A program made the translations under genes and the position numbers. From contig JAEZLH010000027.1 in assembly GCA_023435895.1 (NCBI GenBank), positions 402,104 to 466,103 on the forward strand: a stretch of 64,000 nucleotides of DNA. The letters run 5' to 3'. This DNA comes from Bacillota bacterium (GTDB taxonomy: Bacteria > Bacillota > Clostridia > Lachnospirales > Lachnospiraceae). Within the stretch, counting starts at the first letter, position 1. Each line of letters opens with the position of its first letter. The notes below the pieces were generated by a model that worked only from the letters and a program-made list of their open reading frames with translations, searched no databases and had not been told where the DNA came from. Shown one piece after another: positions 1 through 9,539 of the stretch.

Positions 1-141
1 TGTCCGGTTCATGCCATTGAAGATGGAGTGGTGAATCAAAAGCTATGTCGGGAATATACTTATGGAAAAACAGAGCGAGGATTTGATATAGTGGATTGTA
101 ATCGATGCAGAGTGGTCTGTCCGAGAAAATTCGGAATATGA
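1..141 (+). CDS. C-terminal end of a 4Fe-4S cluster protein (partial)
   Basis: The window opens inside a reading frame that ends with TGA at 139-141. The 46 visible residues begin CPVHAIEDG and contain LCREY, followed later by CNRCRVVCP, a ferredoxin-type cysteine pattern (CxxCxxxCP) with an isolated CP ahead of it. This resembles the C-terminal half of epoxyqueuosine-reductase-like or related 4Fe-4S binding proteins of Clostridia. The N-terminus and catalytic domain lie outside the window, so the specific enzyme cannot be named. Confidence 0.6.
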   Translation, partial: CPVHAIEDGVVNQKLCREYTYGKTERGFDIVDCNRCRVVCPRKFGI

Positions 142-173
142 GGGACATAGAAATAAATAAAGAGGTGACTTCA

Positions 174-980
174 TTGGGTGTACATCAATTATTTGAAAAT
201 GAAATGGATAAAATAAGCAAATTTTTCACTGGTTGGGATGAAACCTTAATTTGGTCATGCTTACAAGGCTATATGGGAACAGCATGGGTTGATGACACAG
301 TTAATCCAAAATCAGCACAAATAATAATTGCAGATTTTTGTTTTCTAGCTGGGGAAGCAAATGAAGAACTTATTAGTAATAATCTTTGTGAACGCCGGTC
401 AGACTTTATTATCATGGTTCCTCAGAATGAAAAATGGTCGGACTTACTTGAGCAAGTATATAAAGAGAATGCGACCAAGGTAACACGCTTTGCGGTGAAA
501 AAGGAAACAGAAGTATTTGATAAGAGAAAGCTGGAAGCAATCGTTCAAAAGTTAAGCGGTGCGTATGAAATTCGTATAATTAATCAAGAAATATTTGACA
601 TGCTTCAGGATAGTAAGTGGGCTTACGATTTGGTTTCGCAATTTAAAGATTATGAAGAGTATCAAAAAAGAGGGCTTGGAGTAGTTGTATTACATCAAGG
701 AGAGCCTGTTTCAGGAGCCTCCTCCTATACGGTATATCGTGATGGAATAGAGATTGAGATTGATACAAAAAAGGAGTATAGACGCAAAGGCTTGGCTTTG
801 GTTTGCGGTGCAAAGTTGATTTTGATGTGTCTTCAAAGAAATTTGTATCCAAGCTGGGATGCACAAAATAAAGGCTCACTGGAACTAGCCAAAAAGCTTG
901 GATATCATTTTGATAAAGAATATACTGCTTATGAAGTAATTGGTTTTGGAAAAGTGATTACAGATAAAGATATACAGTAG
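174..980 (+). CDS. GNAT-family N-acetyltransferase
   Basis: This 268-aa protein has a C-terminal acetyl-CoA binding region of the GNAT type: GIEIEIDTKKEYRRKGLA gives the beta4 strand and the R/K-x-x-G-x-A pyrophosphate loop, and the Trp/Asn segment SWDAQNKGSLELAKKLGY follows as in FR47-like members. The N-terminal half is a family-specific extension like that of the GNAT_acetyltran group. TTG at 174 is preferred over upstream codons because AGAGGTG lies at 161-167 at ideal spacing. The substrate is unknown. It is a stand-alone gene between the ferredoxin-like end and an amino-acid racemase. Confidence 0.85.
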   Translation: MGVHQLFENEMDKISKFFTGWDETLIWSCLQGYMGTAWVDDTVNPKSAQIIIADFCFLAGEANEELISNNLCERRSDFIIMVPQNEKWSDLLEQVYKENATKVTRFAVKKETEVFDKRKLEAIVQKLSGAYEIRIINQEIFDMLQDSKWAYDLVSQFKDYEEYQKRGLGVVVLHQGEPVSGASSYTVYRDGIEIEIDTKKEYRRKGLALVCGAKLILMCLQRNLYPSWDAQNKGSLELAKKLGYHFDKEYTAYEVIGFGKVITDKDIQ

Positions 981-1000
981 ATTGGAGTGGAGGAAATGTT

Positions 1001-1702
1001 ATGAAAACAATCGGTATGATTGGCGGCATGAGCTGGGAAAGTACTGTCACTTATTATAAGATGGTTAATGAATTAGTAAAACAGGAACTGGGAGGCTATC
1101 ATTCCGCTAAGGTCTTATTATACAGTGTGGATTTTGCAGAAATTGAAGAATGCCAAACAGCAGGCGATTGGGAAAAGAGTGCGGATATCTTGGGAGATGC
1201 TGCCAGCAATCTTGAGAAAGCCGGAGCAGATTTTATTATGATCTGTACCAATACCATGCATAAGGTCGCACCACAGATTCAAGACCGTATTAGCATACCG
1301 ATTATACATATAGCAGAAGCGACAGCGGAAGTATTACAGGCTCATAATATTACAAAGGTGGCATTACTAGGAACCAAATATACTATGACACAGGATTTTT
1401 ATAAGAAGAAGTTGGAGGATGCGGGCATTACGGTGCTGATCCCGGACGAACAAGGGATTGAGCTAGTGAATGAGGTTATATTTCAGGAGTTATGTTTTGG
1501 TAAGATTGAAGAAGCCTCAAAAGAAAAGTATCGAAGTATTATCGAAACTCTTGCAAAAAAGGGAGCACAGGGAGTGGTTCTTGGCTGTACGGAAATAGGG
1601 TTACTGATTAGGCAGGAGGATTCAGAAATTCCGGTTTTTGATACGACAAGAATACATGCTACAAAAGCAGCAAGATTGGCTATGGGGGAGTACAAAAGAT
1701 AA
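1001..1702 (+). CDS. Aspartate/glutamate racemase family protein
   Basis: The 233-aa protein belongs to the Asp/Glu/hydantoin racemase superfamily, closest in pattern to YgeA/RacX-type amino-acid racemases. The N-terminus MKTIGMIGGMSWEST is the family signature. The two catalytic cysteines sit in the expected contexts CTNTMHK (about residue 83) and GCTEIGLL (about residue 197), so a two-base racemisation mechanism is intact. GGAGTGGAGG precedes the ATG. It would interconvert D- and L-amino acids in the cytoplasm; the specific substrate cannot be read from sequence. The start is 20 bp after the acetyltransferase, so co-transcription is possible. Confidence 0.85.
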   Translation: MKTIGMIGGMSWESTVTYYKMVNELVKQELGGYHSAKVLLYSVDFAEIEECQTAGDWEKSADILGDAASNLEKAGADFIMICTNTMHKVAPQIQDRISIPIIHIAEATAEVLQAHNITKVALLGTKYTMTQDFYKKKLEDAGITVLIPDEQGIELVNEVIFQELCFGKIEEASKEKYRSIIETLAKKGAQGVVLGCTEIGLLIRQEDSEIPVFDTTRIHATKAARLAMGEYKR

Positions 1703-1734
1703 TTTAGCCATACACGACAGGAGTGTAATCATTT

Positions 1735-2575
1735 ATGAATCGTTTGATTATTATAGAAGGAATACCCGGATCAGGCAAAACTACATTGGCCAGAAAGCTA
1801 TATCAAAAGATATCTGAATACACCGGCCAAGGTGCACCTATTCGTAGAAGGTGATTTGCATCCGGCGGATATGGCCTGGTGTGCTTGTCTTACGAAAGAG
1901 CAATATAAGAATCTTTGTCTGGAATATCGGCAATACGCAAATGCGTTCGATGAGAATATAACCACCTGGAAGGATTATATCATTCTTGCATATACGAAAA
2001 TCGAACATATGGAGCAAGAGCTATTTCACCGATTAGAAAGTCATGAAGTTTATGATGGACAAGTTGGAAGGGAGCTCTTTTGTGAATTACATAAAAGTCG
2101 TTGGGAGAAATTTGGTCAAGAAGCATCAGGAATTACGATTTTTGAATGCGCTTTACTACAGAATCATATAAATGAATTACTGCTATTCCATGGTGCCAGC
2201 GAGAAAGAAATCCTTCACTATATTAAGGCATTAGTGGACACGGTAACAGAACTAAAGCCAATTATGATTTACCTTGATGTTGATACGAAGGCGTCGATTC
2301 AAAGGGCAGCTGAGGAACGTGTTGACGAGAATGGAAATAGAGTATGGGAGAATTTTGTAACAGAATACATATCAAATACTCCGTATGGAAAGAAGCAACA
2401 GTTATCTGGAGTTGATGGGATGAATTGTTATTTTGATCATCGTAAAAGACTTGAACTCAAGCTTCTAGAGCAATTTCCTATAGGAAATTATGTTATTCCG
2501 ATTAATACCGGGAATCAGGATGAAAGGGCAGATCAGTTAATAGAAATGCTTTTGAGACAGATTGGATTAGTCTAG
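1735..2575 (+). pseudogene. P-loop nucleotide kinase-like gene, frameshifted near its start
   Basis: ATG 1735 opens a frame reading MNRLIIIEGIPGSGKTTLAR, a perfect Walker A. It runs into a stop shortly after residue 35. From about 1830 the continuation lies in the next frame, beginning VHLFVEGDLHPADMAWC and running to 2575 (about 247 aa). Removing one base around GGCCAAGG (1824-1831) would join both halves into one roughly 280-aa thymidylate-kinase-like P-loop protein. Neither half is likely to work alone: the long part lacks the phosphate-binding loop. A sequencing indel is the alternative explanation. Confidence 0.75.
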
Positions 2576-2599
2576 AAAACAGAGAGAGGAGTGCATAGG

Positions 2600-5500
2600 A
2601 TGAGGTCGTTACAGTTAATTAAAACACTTTTTCGGACGCCTTTTAAAACATTCCTCACCTTTCTGCTGCTATTTGCTGTGACTTTTGTACTTTTATCAAG
2701 GGTTGGTGAGTATTCAATTACAAGAAAGGAAGTCATAAGTTCTGCAAAGGAATACCGTGGTGTAGGTTCTGCAGAGGTTGCACCAGCTCCTGAGACATAT
2801 CCTGATTTACCTTACACTATTAACGAAGATGTTAGTAAGGAAGGTGACTCATCTGATTGTTTATATCAGCCTTTATCACAAATACAAATCAGTTCATTAT
2901 TAGAACTTCCATATATTTCATCATTTAGTACTCGCTATATGACAGCAGGTGTTTCCGACAAGTATTACAGAATGGTGGAGGGAAGTAATTATTATAACTA
3001 TACAGAACGTTTTATTATTGAAGGTACATTGTCTGATATTGTATACGGAGCAAATGACAACAATGCTAGTTATAACGATTTAGTTCTTGAAGGATGTTCT
3101 CTACTGGCAGGAAAACCGCCATGGTCAATCGAAGATACTAAAGTCGTAGTACATGCCTACGCCAGTAAAGTTGAGCAAGGCTATTTGAGTAGTGTAGGAT
3201 CAAGTAGCGGAATTGTTGAAGTATTTACAGACAGCTATAAGTATTATACCAAAAATATAAAAAATCTTACTTTAGGTGATCGCTATGTATTTATCGGGCG
3301 TTATGATGTGTTGTCTGACACAATGCAATTTTATCTTAGTGATATGGTCACGGATCAGTGGTGTCCAGCGATTCAATCAATTGAAGGACAACCAAAAAAC
3401 TATCTTGCAACCGAGAAGTTTAAGTCACTGAAGGAATTAGTAGAATTGACAAATTCCGATCTACATACGTTTGACATTGTTTACGCAGATGATATGTCCT
3501 CCATTATGCGTTTTGCACAAGGAAATATGACAATCACAGATGGACGGGAACTTACGAAAGAAGACAGCGATAAAAGAGCGAATGTCTGTGTAGTAAGCAA
3601 CGACCTAGCTTCCAAAAATAAATTGGGTGTCGGGGATAAAATATCGTTAACGCTGGGTACAAAGCTATTCGAACAGAATAAAGGAATTGGAGCAGTCGCA
3701 GCAACAAGAAAAAGGTATTTACGTCCGGAAAAGAAGGTAGAACTTGAAATTGTCGGTATCTATATTGACACCGATAGCGAGAAACTTCAATCAAAGAAGC
3801 CCTTCTGGAGCTATTCCATTAACACAATTTTTGTTCCCACATCACTACTTCCGTTAGATGAAAGTAAGCTGGACAATCACATGTTTTCGCCGAGTGAATT
3901 CAGTTTTACGGTAGATAATGCATGGGATATAGGCTCTTTTATGGAGAGCGTCAGGAATGCAACACCCCAACTTGATAAAATGGGACTTAAGATAATATTT
4001 GACGATGGTGGCTGGACTGATATAGTTGACAAATACAAGCTAACAATTAAATTATCGATGATCGCTATTATTGCATTATCTGTAGCAGTAGTTGCATCAA
4101 TAGGGTTTATCATATATCTTTTTATCGGAAGGAAGAAAAAAGAGTATGCAATACTCCGTGCGCTTGGTACGACTAGAAAGGCTTCGGTTAAGACTCTCCT
4201 ACTACCACTCATGGTGCTAGCAGTATCGGCAGTGTTAACGGGGAGTTTGGCAGCATGGATTTATACAACCAATACCATCTCTAAAAGCAGTACTATTTCA
4301 AAAATGACAAAGCATTCTATTAATACTTCAATACCAATAACAGTAACAGTCTCATGTATCCTAGGGGAGATATTACTTGTACTAGTCTTTGCAATGTACC
4401 GGATTTGGAGAATTAGTGCAATCCCCCCACTTATTCTTCTACAGGATAACCAAGTAAAACAGTTTCGCGGTAAAAAACCGGAGCAGGTTGAAGAGGTAAT
4501 TCAGGTTAGTAGAGAAGGCTCCGCTGTTCAAACCCCAATCAGTAATGTCCTGGATCGCCCAATATTAAATACTGCTATACGTAAAGAATTAAGTGTCAGT
4601 CTTAATATAAGGTATAAAAGACATATTGAGTCAGTATTACGTTATGTAGTAAAACACATGCGTAGATCGATTGAAAAGTCAATTTTAGCAGTCTTACTTT
4701 CAGCTTTACTTTTTGGGGCTGTCGGCCAATTCGAGGTTATGCGTCAGTCATATATTGATTTATGTAACAGCTCAGAAGTAAAAGCAAAATTTATGGATGG
4801 ATTATCACTTTCTAGTTTAGATCAGGTTCTAAAAACAGGTTATGTCATAAATCCCTATTATGAATATTCACAGTATGTGGACTTCAATAATTCTGGTGTT
4901 GACTGGGTCGTAACGAACGATATCGCTGGTTATACAGAGGAAGAAACTAACATAACATATGCTCCAGGATATGATGAATCTTGCATAAAAAAATTTGGTA
5001 ATGTCTGTATTATCGGCGATCAACTGCTGAAAGGATACGGGCTTAAGCTAGGAGATAATGTTCTGATTACTCAAGCAAATACCTTAAAAGATCTGCAGTC
5101 AGTGTATATTGGTGTGTATAAAAAGGCACACCCTGATAATGTATTACAGGATGATAAAATTCTTGAACTGATAAACGATGAAATACAAAAGGATATATTA
5201 AGTAGGGGATCCTATTATACCATCGTTGGGACCGTTTCAACTAAATCAGGCAACTATGGAGATAAAGCTTTTTCACCTGGAACACTTAATACAACTCCAA
5301 TATTAGGACATGAGATATCCCTTGATTTAGCTGAGTTTACGCTTGCAGATAATTTACAAGCATCTGCTTTCCGTAGCTATGTTAAAAAGACGCAAGGAGT
5401 AAGTACAGATAAATATTCGTCAAATGGTTTTAAATTTGTGATGGATACAAGTAAAATTGACAACCTTTTAAAAACGCTATCTCTTTTAAAAGTACTATTT

Positions 5501-5842
5501 CCGGTCATTATAATAATAGCGGGATTGATAGAAGGCTTTGTTTGTGGCTTGATAATTTTACATTCCTCGAAAGAGGTAGCAATCTTAAGAGTTCTTGGAA
5601 CCTCCAGACGAAGGACGAGTGCTATCTTTATACTCGAACAGATATGTTATTGTATGGTCGGACTTATACTGGGGGCACTCGGACTGTTACTTTTCAATCA
5701 TATCTCTGTTATAAATAGAATATTAGTCGAATTATATAGTATTGCAGCTAAGTTCTTTGCAGGATGTGTTATAGGAAGCTTTATATGCGGGGCTATCACA
5801 ACAAACAAGAAGGTACTCAATCTACTACAGGTAAAAGAATAG
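2600..5842 (+). CDS. FtsX/MacB-type ABC transporter permease, double-domain
   Basis: This 1080-aa membrane protein has duplicated FtsX architecture. There is an N-terminal membrane segment (about residues 12-30), a large extracellular domain, and a three-helix block around residues 485-620 with GRKKKEYAILRALGTTRKA, the typical cytoplasmic loop of the family. A second membrane anchor near residue 700 is followed by another extracellular domain and a C-terminal helix block with the matching SSKEVAILRVLGTSRRR. ATG 2600 fits GAGAGGA better than GTG 2591. Such permeases export or extract peptides or lipids with an ABC ATPase, but the ATPase gene directly downstream is reduced to a remnant. Confidence 0.85.
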   Translation: MRSLQLIKTLFRTPFKTFLTFLLLFAVTFVLLSRVGEYSITRKEVISSAKEYRGVGSAEVAPAPETYPDLPYTINEDVSKEGDSSDCLYQPLSQIQISSLLELPYISSFSTRYMTAGVSDKYYRMVEGSNYYNYTERFIIEGTLSDIVYGANDNNASYNDLVLEGCSLLAGKPPWSIEDTKVVVHAYASKVEQGYLSSVGSSSGIVEVFTDSYKYYTKNIKNLTLGDRYVFIGRYDVLSDTMQFYLSDMVTDQWCPAIQSIEGQPKNYLATEKFKSLKELVELTNSDLHTFDIVYADDMSSIMRFAQGNMTITDGRELTKEDSDKRANVCVVSNDLASKNKLGVGDKISLTLGTKLFEQNKGIGAVAATRKRYLRPEKKVELEIVGIYIDTDSEKLQSKKPFWSYSINTIFVPTSLLPLDESKLDNHMFSPSEFSFTVDNAWDIGSFMESVRNATPQLDKMGLKIIFDDGGWTDIVDKYKLTIKLSMIAIIALSVAVVASIGFIIYLFIGRKKKEYAILRALGTTRKASVKTLLLPLMVLAVSAVLTGSLAAWIYTTNTISKSSTISKMTKHSINTSIPITVTVSCILGEILLVLVFAMYRIWRISAIPPLILLQDNQVKQFRGKKPEQVEEVIQVSREGSAVQTPISNVLDRPILNTAIRKELSVSLNIRYKRHIESVLRYVVKHMRRSIEKSILAVLLSALLFGAVGQFEVMRQSYIDLCNSSEVKAKFMDGLSLSSLDQVLKTGYVINPYYEYSQYVDFNNSGVDWVVTNDIAGYTEEETNITYAPGYDESCIKKFGNVCIIGDQLLKGYGLKLGDNVLITQANTLKDLQSVYIGVYKKAHPDNVLQDDKILELINDEIQKDILSRGSYYTIVGTVSTKSGNYGDKAFSPGTLNTTPILGHEISLDLAEFTLADNLQASAFRSYVKKTQGVSTDKYSSNGFKFVMDTSKIDNLLKTLSLLKVLFPVIIIIAGLIEGFVCGLIILHSSKEVAILRVLGTSRRRTSAIFILEQICYCMVGLILGALGLLLFNHISVINRILVELYSIAAKFFAGCVIGSFICGAITTNKKVLNLLQVKE

Positions 5843-5854
5843 GAGGGATTTTTT

Positions 5855-6102
5855 ATGTTGGCTCTGGGAAAAGGACACGTGTAGATACCGAAACTCCACT
5901 ACACCAGTAGTTTAGATGTGCAAATACGGAGAATATAGTGGCTTCACTCAGTAAATTAGAACATGATGACAGTTATTGTGTCATCGTTGTAACACATGAT
6001 TTAGAATTAGCCAAAGCGGCAGATACACCAATATCATTGGGATTATCGTTAAGAAGAAATAGAACAGGCAGTCAGATGACTGCATCAAGGAGAACAACAT
6101 GA
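5855..6102 (+). pseudogene. Remnant of the partner ABC transporter ATPase
   Basis: Behind AGGAGGG, ATG 5855 opens a nine-codon frame (MLALGKGHV, then stop) that looks like the start of a transporter ATPase. After in-frame stops, the frame from about 5911 reads NTENIVASLSKLEH and then VIVVTHDLELAKAAD, the D-loop-distal region and H-loop of a LolD/MacB-type ATPase. The Walker A, signature and Walker B segments are missing, so most of the gene has been deleted. It lies exactly where the ATPase of the upstream FtsX-like permease would be expected. Confidence 0.75.
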
Positions 6103-6953
6103 TTTACTTAAGAACTTTTACCTTTCCAACTGCTGACAGAGAGTTTGACTTTATTCTAGGTATCAAACGAACCTGCTATGATTCCTTTTATCCATTTCGA
6201 ATATTATCAAAACATGAACTGGATAGACTTGGCTTCGATACGGTTACCATATTATATGGTGGCAACGGCTCGGGCAAATCCACTGCATTGAATGTTATGG
6301 CTGAAAAGCTTGGAATCGCAAGAGATTCCGTTTATAATAAGTCCAATTTCTACCCGGATTATCTTACGTTATGCGAAGGGAATTACGATGAGGAAATTCC
6401 GGGAAATAGCAGAATCATTACCAGTGACGATGTATTTGACTATATGTTGAATATTCGTAATCTCAGTGACGGGATTGACCGAAAGAGGGAGGAGTTGTTT
6501 GAGAATTATCTGGATTCAAAGTACTCCAATTTTCAAATGAAATCCCTGTCCGATTATGAACAACTAAAGAAAGTAAATAAATCCAGAAGTAAAACACAGT
6601 CCCGTTTTGTTCGAAGCGAGTTAATCGATAATGTTAGGGAGTATTCCAATGGGGAAAGTGCCTATCGCTATTTTACTGAGAAAATCGGTGAGAATGGACT
6701 ATATCTTCTGGATGAGCCGGAGAACAGTCTTTCCCCTAAAAGACAATTAGAATTAATGAAGTTTATTGAAGAGTCAGCAAGGTTCTTTGGCTGTCAGTTT
6801 ATTATATCCACTCACTCCCCGTTCCTACTTGCTATGAAGGGGGCGAGAATCTATAATCTTGATAAAAATCCGGTGGAGACTATGCGCTGGACGGAGCTTG
6901 AAAATGTTCGTACCTACTATGATTTTTTTAAAACTCATGAGGGTGAATTTTAA
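6099..6953 (+). CDS. AAA/ABC-type predicted ATPase (COG3910-like)
   Basis: The 284-aa soluble ATPase has Walker A GGNGSGKST (about residues 53-61), Walker B plus catalytic Glu in YLLDEPENSLSP (about residues 205-216) and an H-loop-like STHSPFLLA. The long insert between them lacks membrane segments, which matches predicted stand-alone ATPases of the COG3910 type rather than a transporter subunit. The start overlaps the stop of the degenerate ATPase gene (ATGA). Its cellular role is not established. Confidence 0.8.
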   Translation: MIYLRTFTFPTADREFDFILGIKRTCYDSFYPFRILSKHELDRLGFDTVTILYGGNGSGKSTALNVMAEKLGIARDSVYNKSNFYPDYLTLCEGNYDEEIPGNSRIITSDDVFDYMLNIRNLSDGIDRKREELFENYLDSKYSNFQMKSLSDYEQLKKVNKSRSKTQSRFVRSELIDNVREYSNGESAYRYFTEKIGENGLYLLDEPENSLSPKRQLELMKFIEESARFFGCQFIISTHSPFLLAMKGARIYNLDKNPVETMRWTELENVRTYYDFFKTHEGEF

Positions 6954-7061
6954 AATGTAATTTTTGACATTCTTATCAATTGATGTAGGGATCATATAAG
7001 TTTCGGATACCTTTAAGCTACAATGAATAAAAATAATGGAATAGGAGAGGGAAAAAAGGAG

Positions 7062-7991
7062 ATGAAGAAACTATCAAAATTAGCTTTTGAAGAAGTGAAT
7101 AATTGGTTATACCGTAATGCAAGACCTCTTGATCTGGCTCTATATCAATATCATTTTGAACAGGGAAGTAAGGATGAAGTGCTTCAAATCCTGCAATGCT
7201 ACCAAAACAGTGACGGAGGATTTGGTAACACCATTGACCCGGACAGCTGGAATCCAGCTTCCACCCCATATAATGCTCAAATCGTTATAAAAATGCTGCG
7301 ACAGATTGATTTCGTTGATGTGACTCACCCGATTTATACGGGGATTTTTCGCTATCTTGAGGATACCGAGTTCCAGTCGGAACAGGGATGGTTTTTTACA
7401 ATTCCTTCAAACGATAACTACCCTCATGGAATTTGGTGGAGCTATAACCCGGAGAGTAACTCTTATCAAAATGTAGGTACAACTGCCAGCTTATGTGGTT
7501 TCCTACTTCGTTATGGAGATAAATCGTCTAAATTGTATCAAATAGCGTTAGGTTATACAAAGATGCTTCTAGCAAGATTGAGTGTGGAGAAGGAGCATGG
7601 AGATATGGGGGTTGGGGGATATTGCGAATTATTAGAGGATATGGAAGCGGCTGAACTATCGGATGAATTTAATTTGCAGGAGGTATCAGAGCAGATTTCC
7701 TTATTGGTAAAAGACAAAATCGAGAAAGATAAGGATAACTTTATGGCGAATCCTTTAGAGTTCGTTTTGTCACCGAACAGCAGATATTACGAGGATAATA
7801 AGCAGGACGTTGAGAGCGCATTGGACACAATCATTGAAGGAAGACCTGCCAATGGTGTATGGGATATTCCTTGGGAATGGTACAATGAATTTACAGCCTC
7901 GAAGAATTTTGCAATTACTGAAAACTGGTGGAAAGCTGCTAAAGCAACAGATAAGTTGATGCAGTTGAGGAATTTTGGGCGGTTGGAATGA
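7062..7991 (+). CDS. Terpenoid-cyclase-fold / prenyltransferase-like repeat protein
   Basis: The 309-aa protein carries a QW-like repeat, CYQNSDGGFGNTIDPDSWNP, typical of alpha/alpha-toroid (squalene cyclase/prenyltransferase) folds. A second, weaker repeat lies around TTASLCGFLLRYG. It has neither a signal peptide nor the DxDD or zinc-ligand motifs of true cyclases and prenyltransferases, so catalysis is doubtful. ATG 7062 is chosen because GGAGAGG lies at 7044-7050; an upstream ATG at 7023 lacks a ribosome binding site. Proteins of this kind are common in Clostridia and are of unknown role. Confidence 0.65.
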   Translation: MKKLSKLAFEEVNNWLYRNARPLDLALYQYHFEQGSKDEVLQILQCYQNSDGGFGNTIDPDSWNPASTPYNAQIVIKMLRQIDFVDVTHPIYTGIFRYLEDTEFQSEQGWFFTIPSNDNYPHGIWWSYNPESNSYQNVGTTASLCGFLLRYGDKSSKLYQIALGYTKMLLARLSVEKEHGDMGVGGYCELLEDMEAAELSDEFNLQEVSEQISLLVKDKIEKDKDNFMANPLEFVLSPNSRYYEDNKQDVESALDTIIEGRPANGVWDIPWEWYNEFTASKNFAITENWWKAAKATDKLMQLRNFGRLE

Positions 7992-8051
7992 TTGAAGAGT
8001 CCAGATGATATACCTAGTGATAGGAGATCATAAGGAGAGGAGCTACATAGG

Positions 8052-8597
8052 ATGATTCAAATGCTTATCGGGTTTGTATTTGTTTTTCTTGATTTTGACA
8101 TAACTCATAATATATCAAAGATAGGACTATTACCAGATTTTATCGGGTATATTTTTCTATACAAAGGACTACAGGAACTGGCTAAAGATAGTCCCTTATT
8201 TAAAAAAATGAAGCCTTATACAATAGGAATGGCTATTTATACGGGGATACTATACTTTTGTGATTTAAAAGGATTTACTTTATATTTGGGTGGATATTCG
8301 TTGATATTACGGGTAATTTCTTTCATTTTTTCACTTTATATATCCTACAAAATCATAATGGGAATTATCAAAATTGAAGAAGTCAATGAGAGTGATTTAA
8401 ATGGTGATACTTTGAAACGTATCTGGATTCAACGTACTATATTCGCGGTTTTGACCATAATGTTTGTTTTTATTTTTAAAGTATATATCATCCTCAATGT
8501 TTTAACCGCAGCTCTTTCCATCTATTTTCTTTTTGAGTTTAAAAAGGCAAAAAGGCTGTATGATGATATGAAATACCGAATGGATTGGAGGGAGTGA
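8052..8597 (+). CDS. Small four-helix membrane protein, paralogue A
   Basis: The 181-aa protein has about four hydrophobic helices and the conserved segments KIGLLPDFIGYI, MKPYTIGMAIYTG and DLNGDTLKRIW. The same landmarks, in the same order, recur in the 177-aa protein at 9540-10073, so the two are clear paralogues. I do not recognise a characterised family. AGGAGAGGAGC precedes the ATG. The two copies flank a phosphotransferase-like gene, which suggests a local duplication. Confidence 0.75.
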   Translation: MIQMLIGFVFVFLDFDITHNISKIGLLPDFIGYIFLYKGLQELAKDSPLFKKMKPYTIGMAIYTGILYFCDLKGFTLYLGGYSLILRVISFIFSLYISYKIIMGIIKIEEVNESDLNGDTLKRIWIQRTIFAVLTIMFVFIFKVYIILNVLTAALSIYFLFEFKKAKRLYDDMKYRMDWRE

Positions 8598-8636
8598 GAT
8601 CGAAATAACTTTGGATTATAGATCTTCTTAGATAAA

Positions 8637-8810
8637 ATGAAAGATAAAAATAATACATACAACAATGAAAATAACTCAAGCAATGTGATCTTGTTTCCGG
8701 TAATGGAAGAGTTAAAAAATGAATTTGAAGAACACAGAATTCAGTTATCCATGCTTGTTTTAGAAAGGGATAAACATGAACAAATTATTAGGCATAGGCA
8801 ATACCGCTAA
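8637..8810 (+). pseudogene. Short ORF, probable 5' fragment of a lost gene
   Basis: ATG 8637 opens a 57-codon frame containing NVILFPVMEELKNEF and LSMLVLERDKHEQII. The second segment resembles the start of a helical Clostridia protein family in which LERD is followed by a long coiled coil, but here the frame ends inside the next gene. No good ribosome binding site is visible. I read it as a truncated remnant; a genuine small protein cannot be excluded. Confidence 0.35.
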
Positions 8811-9504
8811 TGTTTATGAATGGGATAATGGCAAGGTTCTAAAGTTATTTCACGAAGGCTATCCACGTGACGCTGTTGAAAAAGAATATAATAATGCTAT
8901 AGCCATAGCTGCACTGGATTTCAACAAGCCAAGAGCATATAAAACAATAGCCTATAAGAACAGCTATGGTATTATATATGACAAGATTTCAGGGGAATCA
9001 CTCTTAGATATCGTTCTTAAGGATGGTGATATCAATCAATGTGCCGAGTATATGGCAAATATCCATCGGAACATGTTAAGTCACGAGATCAATAATGTAC
9101 CCAATTACAAAGATAGTTTGAAATCTATGACTTCGAGGATATTATCGGAGGATAAGAGAAGGGAAGCGAATCTATTAATTGATCAGTTGGAGGATGGAAA
9201 TGTTTTTTGCCATGGAGATTTTCATCCAGGAAATATTATTGTATCTGAAGGAAAAGCATTCGTTATTGATTTTATGAATGTTTGCCATGGTAATTATCTA
9301 TATGATATCGCTCGAACGGTTTTCTTAATAGAATATACTCCGGTACCGCCGGAAACTGTAGGCCGTGAAGAACTTTATAATTTTAAAAAGAAGCTATCCG
9401 AGGTTTATCTTACTAAGATGAACGTGTCAAAGGATAGGATAAAGAACTATCTTAATACAATTTCAATCGTACGTCAGATTGAGTGTCCGCAAGAATATGT
9501 GTAG
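8776..9504 (+). CDS. Aminoglycoside-phosphotransferase-like kinase
   Basis: The 242-aa protein has the APH/choline-kinase catalytic core: CHGDFHPGNIIV (Brenner motif with catalytic Asp and Asn) and VIDFMNVCHGN (metal-binding Asp). The N-lobe starts with GIGNTANVYEWDNGKVLKLF, a glycine-rich ATP loop followed by the Lys strand. Substrates of such stand-alone members range from antibiotics to small metabolites, and resistance should not be assumed. The C-terminus looks slightly short compared with the family. It sits between two paralogous membrane proteins. Confidence 0.8.
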   Translation: MNKLLGIGNTANVYEWDNGKVLKLFHEGYPRDAVEKEYNNAIAIAALDFNKPRAYKTIAYKNSYGIIYDKISGESLLDIVLKDGDINQCAEYMANIHRNMLSHEINNVPNYKDSLKSMTSRILSEDKRREANLLIDQLEDGNVFCHGDFHPGNIIVSEGKAFVIDFMNVCHGNYLYDIARTVFLIEYTPVPPETVGREELYNFKKKLSEVYLTKMNVSKDRIKNYLNTISIVRQIECPQEYV

Positions 9505-9539
9505 AACTGCAACCAAATAATAGGAATGGGGGAAAAACA

